Shown here: piece by piece, positions 19,939-29,256 of the stretch | How the letters are laid out: every line of letters begins with the position of its first letter | Position numbering within the stretch: the stretch's first letter is position 1 | From: Humibacillus xanthopallidus | GTDB lineage: Bacteria; Actinomycetota; Actinomycetes; Actinomycetales; Dermatophilaceae | DNA: 64,000 nt | Assembly (NCBI RefSeq): GCF_006717145.1 | Contig: NZ_VFQF01000003.1 | Span: 124,001 to 188,000, forward strand | Direction: 5' to 3' | Notes under the pieces: generated by a model | The model's input: the letters and a program-made list of their open reading frames with translations, nothing else | What the model was told of the DNA's origin: nothing | Database searches by the model: none | Translations under genes and position numbers: made by a program

Positions 19939-20011
19939 CAGACTCACAAACCTCCGGTATGCCGCCCGGCCCGTGCTGCGCCCGCGCTGAACTCAGCACT
20001 TTGTGAGTCTG
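19939..20011. repeat. dispersed hairpin repeat, family 2, copy A
   Basis: CAGACTCACAAA (19939-19950) and its exact complement (20000-20011) bracket a 49-base interior, within the 241-base gap between the convergent GH4 and lacI genes. The 15 bases AGACTCACAAACCTC (19940-19954) recur exactly at 53926-53940 with a similar inverted partner. Position fits a bidirectional terminator. Nothing else is seen in the gap. Confidence 0.7.
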
Positions 20012-20131
20012 AGCGGCTGCGCCGACAGGGGCGGACGGCATACCGCGGCGGTGGTGGTGAAGAGGGGCGGACGGCCGGCCTCGGCGGCGGGGAGGGACGG
20101 AACCCGCTGCGGGGCAAGCCAGCCCGGCGCG

Positions 20132-21292
20132 TTACTCGTGCGGCGGGATCTCGCCGGACCCGCGGGGGATGAGCGTCGGCTCGATGACGACCCGGCGGGG
20201 CGGCGCTGCGTCGCCGTCGATGCGGGCGAAGAGCAGCCGGCCGACCTCGGAGCCGATCTGCCCGACGTTCTGGCGCATGACGGTCAGCCCGGGGTCGAGC
20301 AGGTCGGCGAGCGGGAAGTCGTCGAAGCCGACCAGCGCCACTCGGTGGACGAGACCGAGCGCCCGGAGCGCGCGGACGGCGCCGACGGCGAGGTCGTTGC
20401 GACCGGCGAAGATTGCGGTCGGGCGAGGCCCGGTGCCGGTGCGGAAGAGCTGCCGCACGGCCGCCTCGGCCGCCTCGGGCGTGCGCAGGTCGGCGCGCTC
20501 GAGGATCTCGTCGCCGAGGCCGGCGGCCTGCATCTCCTCGCGGTAGCCCTGCAGGCGCAGTTCGGCGGTCTGGATCGTGCGGAGGTCGCCGAGCGCGACG
20601 ATGCGTCGGTGACCGTGCGACACGAGGTGCCGGACGGCGTGGCGTGAGCCGGCGAGGTTGTCGACCGTCACCGAGTCCGCGTCGACCCCTCGCGGCAGGC
20701 GGTCGACGAAGACCGTCGGCAGGCCGGCCCGCAGCTCCGGCAGGAGGTACTCCTGCCGGGCGGTCGCGGGCATGAGCACGAGCCCGTCGACGCGCCTCGC
20801 GACGAGGCCGCGCACGAGGGCGATCTCGCGCTCGGGCTCCTCGTCGAGGCTCGAGGCGAGCACGGCGGTGCGCTGGTCGCGGGCGACGTCCTCGAGCGAG
20901 CGCAGCAGGCTCGCGGAGAAGCTGTTGCTGATGTCCTGGAGCAGCGCTCCGACGGTGCCGGTGCGCCCGCTGGAGCGCCGGAGGTTGCTCGCGTGGACGT
21001 TGTGGCTGTAGTCGAGCCGGGCCACCGCGCGCTCGACCCGCTCGCGCACCTCCGGCGAGACCCCGGCCTCGCGGTTGACGACCCGTGAGACGGTCTTGAG
21101 GCTGACGCCCGAGAGAGCGGCGACGTCCTTCATCGTGGCGCGCGCGACGTGGTGTCCCGCGCCGGCGGAGGCGGCAGACCCGGCAGACGCAGAGCACCCG
21201 GCGGCGCCGAGAGACGCGGACGCACCGGAAGACCCAAGGGGGCCGGACGATCCGTGGGAGGCAGGCACCTCCCCCATCTCCGACGGGGACAT
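20132..21292 (-). CDS. LacI-family transcriptional regulator
   Basis: About 386 residues. The helix-turn-helix is MKDVAALSGVSLKTVSRVVNREAGVSPEVRERVERAV, followed by a hinge (HASNLRRSSGRTGTVG) and a periplasmic-binding-protein-like ligand domain ending RRVVIEPTLIPRGSGE. It carries an unusual ~50-residue Ser/Gly/Ala-rich extension before the DNA-binding domain. ATG 21292 or GTG 21307 would include it; a later start is possible. It is divergent from the frcBCA-type operon, whose promoter holds LacI-type palindromes, so it most likely represses that operon until a sugar such as fructose binds. Confidence 0.88.
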   Translation of the reverse strand: MSPSEMGEVPASHGSSGPLGSSGASASLGAAGCSASAGSAASAGAGHHVARATMKDVAALSGVSLKTVSRVVNREAGVSPEVRERVERAVARLDYSHNVHASNLRRSSGRTGTVGALLQDISNSFSASLLRSLEDVARDQRTAVLASSLDEEPEREIALVRGLVARRVDGLVLMPATARQEYLLPELRAGLPTVFVDRLPRGVDADSVTVDNLAGSRHAVRHLVSHGHRRIVALGDLRTIQTAELRLQGYREEMQAAGLGDEILERADLRTPEAAEAAVRQLFRTGTGPRPTAIFAGRNDLAVGAVRALRALGLVHRVALVGFDDFPLADLLDPGLTVMRQNVGQIGSEVGRLLFARIDGDAAPPRRVVIEPTLIPRGSGEIPPHE

Positions 21293-21329
21293 CGTTGTCT
21301 CGCTCACGACACGATGTGTAACTCATGTC

Positions 21330-21359
21330 TTGACGTCAAGGCAAGTGTCCCCATATAAC
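21330..21359 (+). promoter_or_regulatory. promoter of the sugar importer operon
   Basis: TTGACG (21330-21335), an 18-base spacer and TATAAC (21354-21359) match sigma-70-type hexamers well. The -35 lies inside the palindrome CTTGACGTCAAG (21329-21340). Transcription would begin near 21366, inside the operator. Confidence 0.65.
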
Positions 21360-21365
21360 CTGACA

Positions 21366-21379
21366 TGACAACGTTGTCA
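21366..21379. promoter_or_regulatory. LacI-type operator
   Basis: TGACAACGTTGTCA is a perfect 14-bp palindrome with the central CG step and AACGTT core typical of LacI-family operators. It overlaps the predicted transcription start and lies about 30 bases before the binding-protein ATG, next to a divergent lacI-type gene. Confidence 0.7.
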
Positions 21380-21409
21380 CACGACAGCGCCAGACAGAGA
21401 GGTCAAGTC

Positions 21410-22534
21410 ATGCAGCGCAGCTCCATCCCTTCCGCACCGCGCACGACCGCACGCCGCGCCCTCGTCGCCGTGGCCGCCGGCACCCTGGTCCTCGGAGCAG
21501 CCGCGTGCGGCAGCAGCTCGGACACCGGATCGGCCGGGAGCACCGGTGGCGCCGCCGCGGGCGGCGACGCCGTCGGCATCGCGCTCATCACCAAGGACTC
21601 GACCAACCCCTTCTTCGTCGCGATGCAGAAGGGCGCGCAGGCCGAGGCCGCGAAGAACAACGTCGACCTCACGATCGCCTCTGGTGCCAAGGACGGTGAC
21701 GAGCAGGGCCAGGTCCAGGCCATCGAGAACGCCATCGCCGCGGGCGACAAGGGCATCCTCATCACGCCCAACGGCCCGGGTGTCAACGCCTCGATCAAGA
21801 AGGCCCGCGACGCCGGCCTCTTCGTCATCGCCCTCGACACCCCGCCCGACCCGGCCGACACCGTCGACATCACCTTCGCGACCGACAACTTCAAGGCCGG
21901 CGAGCTCATCGGCCAGTGGGCGAGCAAGACGCTGGGCGGCAAGAAGGCGACGATCGCGCTGCTCGACCTCTTCAACGACAAGGTTGTCTCCGTCGACTAC
22001 AACCGTGACCAGGGCTTCCTCACCGGCATGGGCATCGACACCAAGGACAAGCAGAAGAACGGCGACGAGGACAAGACCGGCACATACTCCGGTGGCGACT
22101 ACGCCATCGCGTGCAACGAGCCCACCCAGGGCTCCGAGGACGGCGGCCGCACGGCCATGGAGAACTGCCTCACCAACACGCCCGACATCAACGTCGTCTA
22201 CACGATCAACGAACCCGCGGCCGTCGGCGCCTACAACGCCCTCAAGGCCGCCGGCAAGGAGAAGAACGCGATCATCGTGTCGGTCGACGGTGGCTGCGCC
22301 GGCGTCAAGTCGGTCAAGGACGGCATCATCGGCGCCACCGCCCAGCAGTACCCGCTCAAGATGGCGACGCTCGGCATGGAGGCCATCGCCAAGATCGCGC
22401 GCGGCGGCGAGAAGCCCAAGACCTCGGACGGCCTCGACTTCTTCAACACCGGTGTCGCCCTCGTGACCGACAAGCCGGTCGACGGCGTCGAGAGCATCAC
22501 GAGCGACGCGGCCTCGAAGATCTGCTGGGGCTGA
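21410..22534 (+). CDS. sugar ABC importer substrate-binding lipoprotein (FrcB-like)
   Basis: A 374-residue lipoprotein; ATG 21410 follows AGAGAGGTCAAG (an upstream in-frame ATG at 21365 would overlap the operator). Signal peptide and lipobox LVLGAAAC, then a Ser/Gly linker and a type I periplasmic-binding fold (VGIALITKDSTNPFFVAMQKGA). It contains the DKTGTYSGGDYAIACNEPTQGSEDGG region seen in fructose-binding FrcB proteins. First gene of a binding protein-permease-ATPase operon. Fructose is favoured by the nearby GH32 fructanase. Confidence 0.88.
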   Translation: MQRSSIPSAPRTTARRALVAVAAGTLVLGAAACGSSSDTGSAGSTGGAAAGGDAVGIALITKDSTNPFFVAMQKGAQAEAAKNNVDLTIASGAKDGDEQGQVQAIENAIAAGDKGILITPNGPGVNASIKKARDAGLFVIALDTPPDPADTVDITFATDNFKAGELIGQWASKTLGGKKATIALLDLFNDKVVSVDYNRDQGFLTGMGIDTKDKQKNGDEDKTGTYSGGDYAIACNEPTQGSEDGGRTAMENCLTNTPDINVVYTINEPAAVGAYNALKAAGKEKNAIIVSVDGGCAGVKSVKDGIIGATAQQYPLKMATLGMEAIAKIARGGEKPKTSDGLDFFNTGVALVTDKPVDGVESITSDAASKICWG

Positions 22535-22538
22535 TGAG

Positions 22539-23561
22539 ATGACTGCTGGCACCTCGGCCGCTGCGGCGGAGCTGGCTCGTCGTCGACACAGCCCTCTGCA
22601 GCGCGTTCAGCACCTGCTCCACGGCTATCCGTGGATCAGCCCGCTCGTCATCCTCGTGCTGACGATGGTGGTCTTCACCATCGTCAACCCGAGGTTCTCC
22701 AACCCCTCCGCCCTCTCGCTGCTGATCCAGCAGACGGCCGTCATCGCGTGCCTCGCGATCGGCCAGACGCTCATCATCCTCACCGCGGGCATCGACCTCT
22801 CGGTCGGCGCCATCGTCATCCTCTCGATGATGGTGATGGCCAAGCTCGCGGTCGAGAACGGGGTGCCGGCCCCGCTCGCGCTGCTCATCGGCATCGCGCT
22901 GGGCGTCGGGGCAGGGGCCCTCAACGGTCTGCTCGTGACGCGAGTCAACCTCCCGCCCTTCATCGTCACGCTGGGCACGCTCAGCATCTTCACGGCGATC
23001 GCGCTGCTCTACTCCGGCAGCAAGAGCTTCCAGAACAACGAGCTGCCCGACCTGCTCAACTGGACGGGGACCAGCTTCCCCGTCGGGCCCTTCCGGCTGA
23101 CCGTGGGCGTCGTCATCGTCCTCGTGCTCTATGCGATCGTCGGCTTCGCGCTCAGCCAGACCGCCTGGGGACAGCACGTGTATGCCGTGGGCGACGACCC
23201 CGAGGCCGCTCGCCTCGCGGGCATCGCGAGCAAGCGGGTCCTGCTCAGCGTCTACGTCGTGGCGGGTCTCGTCTACGGCATCGGCGCCTGGGTGCTCATC
23301 GGTCGCGCCGGGGCGGCGAGCCCCAACGCGATCACGGACGCGAACCTGCAGAGCATCACGGCCGTCGTCATCGGTGGCACGAGCCTCTTCGGTGGACGGG
23401 GCCGGCTCATCGGCACGCTCATCGGTGCGCTCATCGTCCAGGCCTTCTACGTCGGCCTCAGCCTCGCGAGGGTCGACCAGCAGTACCGCCTGCTGGCCGT
23501 CGGTGTCCTCGTCATCGTCGCCGTCGCGATCGACCAGTGGATCAGGAAGGTGAAGTCATGA
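22539..23561 (+). CDS. sugar ABC importer permease (FrcC/RbsC-like)
   Basis: A 340-residue membrane protein with 8-10 predicted segments, of the ribose/fructose importer permease family. Landmark sequences are LAIGQTLIILTAGIDLSVGAI (the GIDLSVG motif) and VIGGTSLFGGRGRLIGTLIGALIV near the C-terminus. It starts 4 bases after the binding-protein stop, and its own stop overlaps the ATPase start. It forms the channel for the sugar importer. Confidence 0.88.
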   Translation: MTAGTSAAAAELARRRHSPLQRVQHLLHGYPWISPLVILVLTMVVFTIVNPRFSNPSALSLLIQQTAVIACLAIGQTLIILTAGIDLSVGAIVILSMMVMAKLAVENGVPAPLALLIGIALGVGAGALNGLLVTRVNLPPFIVTLGTLSIFTAIALLYSGSKSFQNNELPDLLNWTGTSFPVGPFRLTVGVVIVLVLYAIVGFALSQTAWGQHVYAVGDDPEAARLAGIASKRVLLSVYVVAGLVYGIGAWVLIGRAGAASPNAITDANLQSITAVVIGGTSLFGGRGRLIGTLIGALIVQAFYVGLSLARVDQQYRLLAVGVLVIVAVAIDQWIRKVKS

Positions 23562-24364
23562 CCGCAGTGGCACCGAACTCCACGGGAGGTGCGGGCGGCA
23601 CGCAGCAGCCGATCCTCTCCGCCAGGGGCCTGATCAAGACCTTCGGCCGGGTCGTCGGGCTCGACGGCGTCGATCTCGACCTCTACGCGGGTGAGGTGCT
23701 TGCCATCATCGGCGACAACGGCGCCGGCAAGTCGACGCTCATCAAGTGCCTCACCGGGGCTCTCGTCCCCGATGCCGGCACGCTCGAGCTCGACGGCAAG
23801 CGGGTCAGCTTCCAGCGGCCGCAGGACGCCCGCGACGCCGGCATCGAGACGGTCTACCAGCAGCTCGCCGTCATCCCGGCGCTCGACATCGCGAGCAACC
23901 TCTACCTCGCCCGCGAGGAGCGCCGGCCCGGTCCGCTCGGCTCGGTGCTGCGCATGCTCGACAAGAAGGGCATGCGCGAGCGCGCGGGCAAGGCGGTGCA
24001 GGAGCTCGGTATCCAGACGATCCAGAACATGGGGCAGGCGGTCGAGACGCTCTCCGGTGGGCAGCGCCAGGCGGTGGCCGTGAGCCGCGCGGCGGCGTTC
24101 GGCGGCAAGGTCGTCGTCCTCGACGAGCCCACCGCCGCTCTTGGCGTCAAGGAGAGCAACCAGGTCCTCGAGATGGTGAAGTCGCTGCGCGCCAAGGGGC
24201 TCGGCGTCATCCTCATCTCGCACAACATGCCGCAGGTGTGGGAGGTCGCCGACCGCATCCACATCCAGCGCCTCGGTGGCAGGGCCGGAGTCATCACGCC
24301 GGAGTCGCACTCGATGACCGACGGAGTGGGCATCATGACAGGAGCGATGAAGCTCGAGGGCTGA
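23558..24364 (+). CDS. sugar ABC importer ATPase (FrcA-like)
   Basis: A 268-residue single-domain ABC ATPase, ATG overlapping the permease stop. Walker A is GDNGAGKST, signature ETLSGGQRQAVAVSRAAAF, Walker B VVVLDEPTAALG, H-loop ISHN. Unlike RbsA/XylG it has one ATPase domain, as FrcA does, so it should work as a dimer. A hairpin terminator follows at 24383. Confidence 0.88.
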   Translation: MTAVAPNSTGGAGGTQQPILSARGLIKTFGRVVGLDGVDLDLYAGEVLAIIGDNGAGKSTLIKCLTGALVPDAGTLELDGKRVSFQRPQDARDAGIETVYQQLAVIPALDIASNLYLAREERRPGPLGSVLRMLDKKGMRERAGKAVQELGIQTIQNMGQAVETLSGGQRQAVAVSRAAAFGGKVVVLDEPTAALGVKESNQVLEMVKSLRAKGLGVILISHNMPQVWEVADRIHIQRLGGRAGVITPESHSMTDGVGIMTGAMKLEG

Positions 24365-24382
24365 CCTCGGGCTCTCTGGGCC

Positions 24383-24413
24383 GCGGGGTCGCCGACCGAG
24401 GCGGCGGCCCCGC
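24383..24413 (+). terminator. hairpin after the sugar importer operon
   Basis: GCGGGGTCGCC (24383-24393) pairs with GGCGGCCCCGC (24403-24413), 11 bp including one G-T pair, around a 9-base loop. It sits between the ATPase stop and the universal stress gene. Confidence 0.6.
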
Positions 24414-24495
24414 TCCACCCGTCACAGCGCTCGACCACCTCGACAGCTGCACACCGCTCCCACCAGACCCGGCACGACCCCACCCCAGGAGAGAA

Positions 24496-24894
24496 ATGTT
24501 CACCCAGATCGTCGTCGGCTACATCCCGACACCGGAGGGTCTGGCAGCCCTCAAGAGCGCCATCGACCTCGCCAAGCAGGGCGGCGCACACCTCACCGTC
24601 GTCAACACCGGCCGCGCGGGCAACTACGCCGACCCGACCTTCGCCACCGCCCAGGACATCGACGCGATCGACCTCCAGCTCGCCAACGCCGACATCTCGC
24701 ACGAGGTGCGCCAGCCGACATCGGGCCGCGTGGCGGCAGACGAGATCCTCTCGACCGCCGAGGAGGTGGGCGCCGACCTCGTCGTCATCGGCGTGCGGCG
24801 GCGATCGCCCGTCGGCAAGCTCGTCACCGGGAGCACCGCCCAGCAGGTGCTCCTCGACGCCCCCTGCTCGGTCCTCGCCGTCAAGGCCCGCTGA
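24496..24894 (+). CDS. universal stress protein (UspA family)
   Basis: A 132-residue single Usp domain; ATG after AGGAGAGAA. It has the nucleotide-binding pattern of the family: IVVGYIPTPEGLAAL at the start and VIGVRRRSPVGKLVTGSTAQQVLLDAPCSVLAVK at the end (G-2x-G-9x-G-S/T). Located between the sugar importer and the fructanase, separated from the importer by a hairpin. Its role in sugar uptake or stress is unclear. Confidence 0.85.
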   Translation: MFTQIVVGYIPTPEGLAALKSAIDLAKQGGAHLTVVNTGRAGNYADPTFATAQDIDAIDLQLANADISHEVRQPTSGRVAADEILSTAEEVGADLVVIGVRRRSPVGKLVTGSTAQQVLLDAPCSVLAVKAR

Positions 24895-24966
24895 CCCGCA
24901 GCCCCCGCGACAACGCACCACCACCCCTCGCGACCGAACACTCCCGAGCGACAAGGACGTCGTGCC

Positions 24967-27966
24967 ATGCCCGCTGCCCGGAAAGACCTTCGCAACCCCG
25001 TCGTCGCGGCCCTTGCCGCGGTGGCCCTCATGATCGGCGCGACGCTGTGGGCGCCCGCCGCCGCGGCCGGTGCGGCGACCGCTGAGCCGTACCGGCCGGC
25101 ATACCACTTCAGCCCGGCGAAGAACTGGATGAACGACCCCAACGGGCTCGTCTTCAGCAAGGGCGTCTACCACCTCTTCTTCCAGTACAACCCGGTCGGC
25201 GACCAGTGGGGCAACATGTCGTGGGGCCACGCGACGAGCACCGACCTCCTGCACTGGACCGAGCAGCCGGTCGCGATCCCCTACGACGCCGACGAGGGCG
25301 TCTTCAGCGGCAGCGTCGTCGTCGACCAGACCAACAGCTCGGGCCTCGGCACGGCGACGAACCCGCCCATCGTCGCGATCTACACGAGCGCCTACACGGC
25401 CGCATCGGGCCGCGACGGCATCCAGGCGCAGTCGCTCGCCTTCTCGCTCGACGACGGGCGCACGTGGACGAAGTACTCCGGCAACCCGGTGCTCGACCTG
25501 GGCTCGCGAGAGTTCCGTGACCCCAAGGTCTTTCGCTACGGAAGCGAGTGGCGGATGGTCGTCGCGCTGCCGACGGAGCACCGCGTTGCGATCTACCGGT
25601 CCTCGAATCTGACTCAGTGGCAACGGCTTTCGACGTTCGGCCCGCTCGGTGCCACGTCAGGCATCTGGGAGTGCCCCGACCTCTTCCCCCTGCCCGTCGA
25701 CGGTGACTCGACCCGCACCACGTGGGTCATGCTCGTCAGCCTCAACCCCGGGTCGATCGCGGGCGGCTCGGGCACGCAGTACTTCGTCGGCGACTTCGAC
25801 GGCACCACCTTCAGGGCCGACGACACGGGCGCCTACACGCCGCCCTCGGGCCGGGTCCTCCAGGACTTCGAGCAGGGGTACGCCGGGTGGCAGGCCTCCG
25901 GGACCGCCTTCGGCTCCGCTCCTGCCGCGGGCACGCTCCCCGGCCAGCAGGTGGTGTCGGGGCAGCTCGGGGCGGGGCTCGCCAACAGCTTCCTCGGCGG
26001 TGACGGCTCGACGGGGACGCTGACCTCGCCCGCCTTCACGGTCGACCAGCGCTACCTCAACTTCCTCGTCGGAGGGGGTCGGCACCCGTGGGTGCCGGGC
26101 ACCTCGACCCGAGGCGTCGACCCGGTGGGCACCGTCCTCGCCGGCTTCGAGTCCACCGGCTGGGGCGACTGGACCGCGACCGGCGGCCTCGCCGGACGCG
26201 GTCCCACCGCGGGCGCGGCACCGGGGCAGGCGCCGGTGACGGAGTTCCGCGGCGCACGCCTGGTCAACACCTTCCTCGAAGGTGACGCGACGACCGGCAC
26301 GCTCGCATCTGCGCCCTTCACGATCACCCGGTCGCGGCTGGGCCTGCTCGTCGGTGGCGGCAACCACCCATGGGGTCAGGCGAACCCGACCGCGGTCGTG
26401 CTCAAGGTCGATGGCCAGGTGGTGCGCAGCGCGACGGGCCGCGACAGCGAGACGCTCGCGTGGCAGACGTGGGACGTCGCCGACCTCGTCGGCCGGCAGG
26501 CGAGCATCGAGGTCGTCGACGACAACACCGGCGGCTGGGGCCACCTGCTGCTCGACGAGGTGACGGCCTCGGACGACAGGGTGCGCTCCTACGCCGACTT
26601 CGAGGGCCACACGTGGGACCTCCCGGCCGGCTGGAGCGCCGACGGCGACTTCGCGGCACACCCGCACACGTCGGAGCCGGCCCTGCCGAACCAGGAGGGG
26701 CAGCGCGTCATCGACACGTGCATCGTGCCCGACCGCTGCGACGCCGCGACCGGGCGCTTCCTGTCGCCCACCTTCCGCGTCGAGGATGCGTGGGTCAACT
26801 TCCTGCTGGCAGGCGGCAACCACCCGTGGGGGTCTGCGTCACCGACGGCGGTCAACCTCGTCGTCGACGGGCAGGTCGTGCGCACCGCGACCGGGCCGGC
26901 CTCGGGGGCGATGGACTGGGTCGCGTGGGACGTGCGCGACCTCGCCGGCAAGGACGCCCACCTCGAGATCGTCGACGACAACGCCGGCGGTGACTGGAGC
27001 CACCTCATGGTCGACCACGTCGTCTTCTCGAGCCGTCCGGCCGACAAGGTCGCCCAGGCGACCGCGGTCAACCTCGTCGTCGACGGCCAGGTCGTGCGCA
27101 GCGCGACGGGCCAGGACTCGGAGTCGCTCGACTGGACCTCGTGGGACCTCGCCGACCTGCAGGGCCGCACCGCTCGCATCGAGGTGGTCGATGCGGGCCG
27201 CGGCGGCTGGGGCCACGTGCTCGCAGACCAGTTCACCCTCGCCGGCTCGCCGGCTCTCAGCTCGGTCCAGCGCGCGCACTGGGTCGACCACGGCCGCGAC
27301 AACTACGCCGGCGTCACCTTCAACGACGCTCCGGCCGGCAAGCGGATCCTCGTCGGGTGGATGAGCAACTGGGACTACGCCGGCGCCGTGCCGACCTCGC
27401 CGTGGCGCGGACAGATGACGCTGCCGAGGGAGCTGTCGCTCGTGACCGCACCGGACGGCATACGCCTGGCGCAGCAGCCCGTGCCTGCGTTGTGGAAGGC
27501 GGCGGCCAGGACGACGCAGTCGAGCGCGCGCAGCCTGACCGGTGGATCGCAGGTGGCTGCCCCCGACGTCGCGGTCATCGACGTCAACGTCGACCCCGGT
27601 GCGGCGACGGAGGCGGGGGTCGTCATCGGCGACTCCGCCGGGGCCAACCCGCTGCGCGTCGTCGTGCGCCGCGACGGCCTGGACGGCCAGACGGGCCCAG
27701 TGCGTCTCGTCGTCGACCGGCGCCAGGCCGGCCTCGTCGGCTTCCACGAGCGCTTCCCGAGCGTCGAGTCGGCTCCCCTGTCGACACCGGTGCAGCGGCT
27801 GCGCATCGTCATCGACCGGAACTCCGTCGAGGTCTTCGCCGACGGAGGCCGGGTCTCGGTCACCGACCTCGTGCTCCAGCTCGGTGGCGGGCGCACCGTC
27901 ACCCTCGTCGCGACGGGAGGAACGGCCGCCCAGCTCAAGGCCACGATCACGCCACTCGTCGGGTGA
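24967..27966 (+). CDS. secreted GH32 fructanase/levanase with inserted repeat modules
   Basis: A 999-residue exported enzyme, signal peptide ~1-40. Catalytic residues of the GH32 five-blade propeller are visible: nucleophile D57 in WMNDPNG, stabiliser D185 in FRDPK and acid E235 in WECPD. The propeller is interrupted from about residue 295 to 765 by four related units, each with FLVGGGxHPWG and/or VNLVVDGQVVRSATG...WDLADLxGRxxRIEVVDD..GGWGH. It then resumes at HWVDHGRDNYAGVTF and ends in the beta-sandwich with VEVFADGG. It should release fructose from levan or inulin outside the cell for the importer upstream. Confidence 0.9.
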   Translation: MPAARKDLRNPVVAALAAVALMIGATLWAPAAAAGAATAEPYRPAYHFSPAKNWMNDPNGLVFSKGVYHLFFQYNPVGDQWGNMSWGHATSTDLLHWTEQPVAIPYDADEGVFSGSVVVDQTNSSGLGTATNPPIVAIYTSAYTAASGRDGIQAQSLAFSLDDGRTWTKYSGNPVLDLGSREFRDPKVFRYGSEWRMVVALPTEHRVAIYRSSNLTQWQRLSTFGPLGATSGIWECPDLFPLPVDGDSTRTTWVMLVSLNPGSIAGGSGTQYFVGDFDGTTFRADDTGAYTPPSGRVLQDFEQGYAGWQASGTAFGSAPAAGTLPGQQVVSGQLGAGLANSFLGGDGSTGTLTSPAFTVDQRYLNFLVGGGRHPWVPGTSTRGVDPVGTVLAGFESTGWGDWTATGGLAGRGPTAGAAPGQAPVTEFRGARLVNTFLEGDATTGTLASAPFTITRSRLGLLVGGGNHPWGQANPTAVVLKVDGQVVRSATGRDSETLAWQTWDVADLVGRQASIEVVDDNTGGWGHLLLDEVTASDDRVRSYADFEGHTWDLPAGWSADGDFAAHPHTSEPALPNQEGQRVIDTCIVPDRCDAATGRFLSPTFRVEDAWVNFLLAGGNHPWGSASPTAVNLVVDGQVVRTATGPASGAMDWVAWDVRDLAGKDAHLEIVDDNAGGDWSHLMVDHVVFSSRPADKVAQATAVNLVVDGQVVRSATGQDSESLDWTSWDLADLQGRTARIEVVDAGRGGWGHVLADQFTLAGSPALSSVQRAHWVDHGRDNYAGVTFNDAPAGKRILVGWMSNWDYAGAVPTSPWRGQMTLPRELSLVTAPDGIRLAQQPVPALWKAAARTTQSSARSLTGGSQVAAPDVAVIDVNVDPGAATEAGVVIGDSAGANPLRVVVRRDGLDGQTGPVRLVVDRRQAGLVGFHERFPSVESAPLSTPVQRLRIVIDRNSVEVFADGGRVSVTDLVLQLGGGRTVTLVATGGTAAQLKATITPLVG

Positions 27967-27970
27967 GCGG

Positions 27971-28018
27971 TCGCCGCCGCGCGACCGGTCCGTGGATTCC
28001 GCAGGCGCGCGGCGGCGA
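27971..28018 (+). terminator. hairpin after the GH32 gene
   Basis: TCGCCGCCGCGCG (27971-27983) is matched exactly by 28006-28018, a 13-bp perfect stem with a 22-base loop, starting 5 bases after the GH32 stop. Confidence 0.65.
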
Positions 28019-28077
28019 TCGGGGTTCTACTGGAGGTTGACGGACCCGGGGACCGGAGCACGAGGCGTGGTGAGGGC

Positions 28078-29040
28078 ATGAGACGTGGCGGCAGGGCCGC
28101 GACGGGGGTGGCGCTCGCGTGCGCCGCGATGGCCGCGAGCGTCGTCCTGTCGGCCGCGCCCACGATGGCTGCCGACGGTCCCGCGCCCGCGCCGACCCCG
28201 AGCGTCCAGGGCGACCCGGCCGACCCCTTCGGGCCGGCGCCCGGTTCCGGCGACGGCTCGGTCGACGGTTCGGGCAGCGGCCCGGGGTCCACGGTCGGCC
28301 AGGTGACCGGCGCCGTCGTCGCGCCCCTCTTCGACCGCCTCCGGCTCGCGGCCGCGTACGTCGTCGGCTCGAGCGAGCCGAGCGGCGCTGCGGGCGGGTC
28401 GGCTGCCAGCGGGTCGGCCGCGGCCGGCGCGACCGGTGCGGGCGGGGCCGCGTGGAAGCCGCCGACCGACCTGCGCGCGCCCAAGGTCGTGAGCGTGCCC
28501 GCGGGCGCGGCCAACGGCCCGGCGTCGCTGACCACCGACCAGCTGCTGTGGGCGGCGTACGTCTCGGCGGCCAAGGGCGGCCCCACCTCCTGCCACATGC
28601 CGGTGACGCTGCTCGCGGCGATCGGCGAGGTCGAGTCGTCCTCGCTGCGCGGGCGCTCGCTCGACGCCCGTCACGACGTCGTGCCCCCGGTCATCGGGCC
28701 GGCCCTCAGCGGCAACGGCTTCGCCGCGATCCGCGACACCGACGGCGGGCGCCTCGACGGCGACCCGGTCTGGGACCACGCCGTCGGCCCGATGCAGTTC
28801 ATCCCCGGCACGTGGCGGGCGTGGGGCTCCGACGGCAACGGTGACGGGGTCGCCGATCCCCAGAACATCGAGGACGCGACGCTCTCCGCCGCCCGCTACC
28901 TCTGCGCCGGTGGCCGTGACCTCTCGCGTGCGGCCGACCTCGCCCGGGCCGTGCTGTCCTACAACGGCTCCCAGCGCTACCTCGCTACGGTGATCGGCCT
29001 CATGGACGCGATGACCTCGGGGGCGGACGCCGCACCCTGA
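28078..29040 (+). CDS. secreted lytic transglycosylase-like protein
   Basis: A 320-residue exported protein with signal peptide (residues 1-31, ending PTMA), a long low-complexity Gly/Ser/Ala/Pro region to about residue 150, and a lysozyme-like domain. Landmarks are LLAAIGEVESSSLRG (catalytic glutamate) and DHAVGPMQFIPGTWRAWGSDGNGDG, then ATLSAARYLCAGG. This matches MltB/SLT-type transglycosylases of actinobacteria that cut peptidoglycan during growth. It stands alone. Confidence 0.85.
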   Translation: MRRGGRAATGVALACAAMAASVVLSAAPTMAADGPAPAPTPSVQGDPADPFGPAPGSGDGSVDGSGSGPGSTVGQVTGAVVAPLFDRLRLAAAYVVGSSEPSGAAGGSAASGSAAAGATGAGGAAWKPPTDLRAPKVVSVPAGAANGPASLTTDQLLWAAYVSAAKGGPTSCHMPVTLLAAIGEVESSSLRGRSLDARHDVVPPVIGPALSGNGFAAIRDTDGGRLDGDPVWDHAVGPMQFIPGTWRAWGSDGNGDGVADPQNIEDATLSAARYLCAGGRDLSRAADLARAVLSYNGSQRYLATVIGLMDAMTSGADAAP

Positions 29041-29256
29041 CGGGTCTGACCGCGCCACCGCGCTCGTGCTCCGCATCGCACCGGATCGCGTCTACCGGGT
29101 TGCCCTGACCCCTGCCCCCTGGTCGGACGGTCCTGACGGGGACAGAACGTGCCATGACCAGTTGGTGCCACGCCGCGCAGGGCCGAGGGCGCGTGTGACG
29201 TCCTACCTTCAAGAGGTGTCGGGCTCGGGTTCCCGACGTTCGACTCAGGGGGATCC

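Noticed and set aside
21365-21409. Upstream ATG (21365) for the sugar-binding protein
   Set aside because: It lies on the LacI operator and predicted transcription start, and would put 15 residues before a normal lipoprotein signal peptide; ATG 21410 has the ribosome site.
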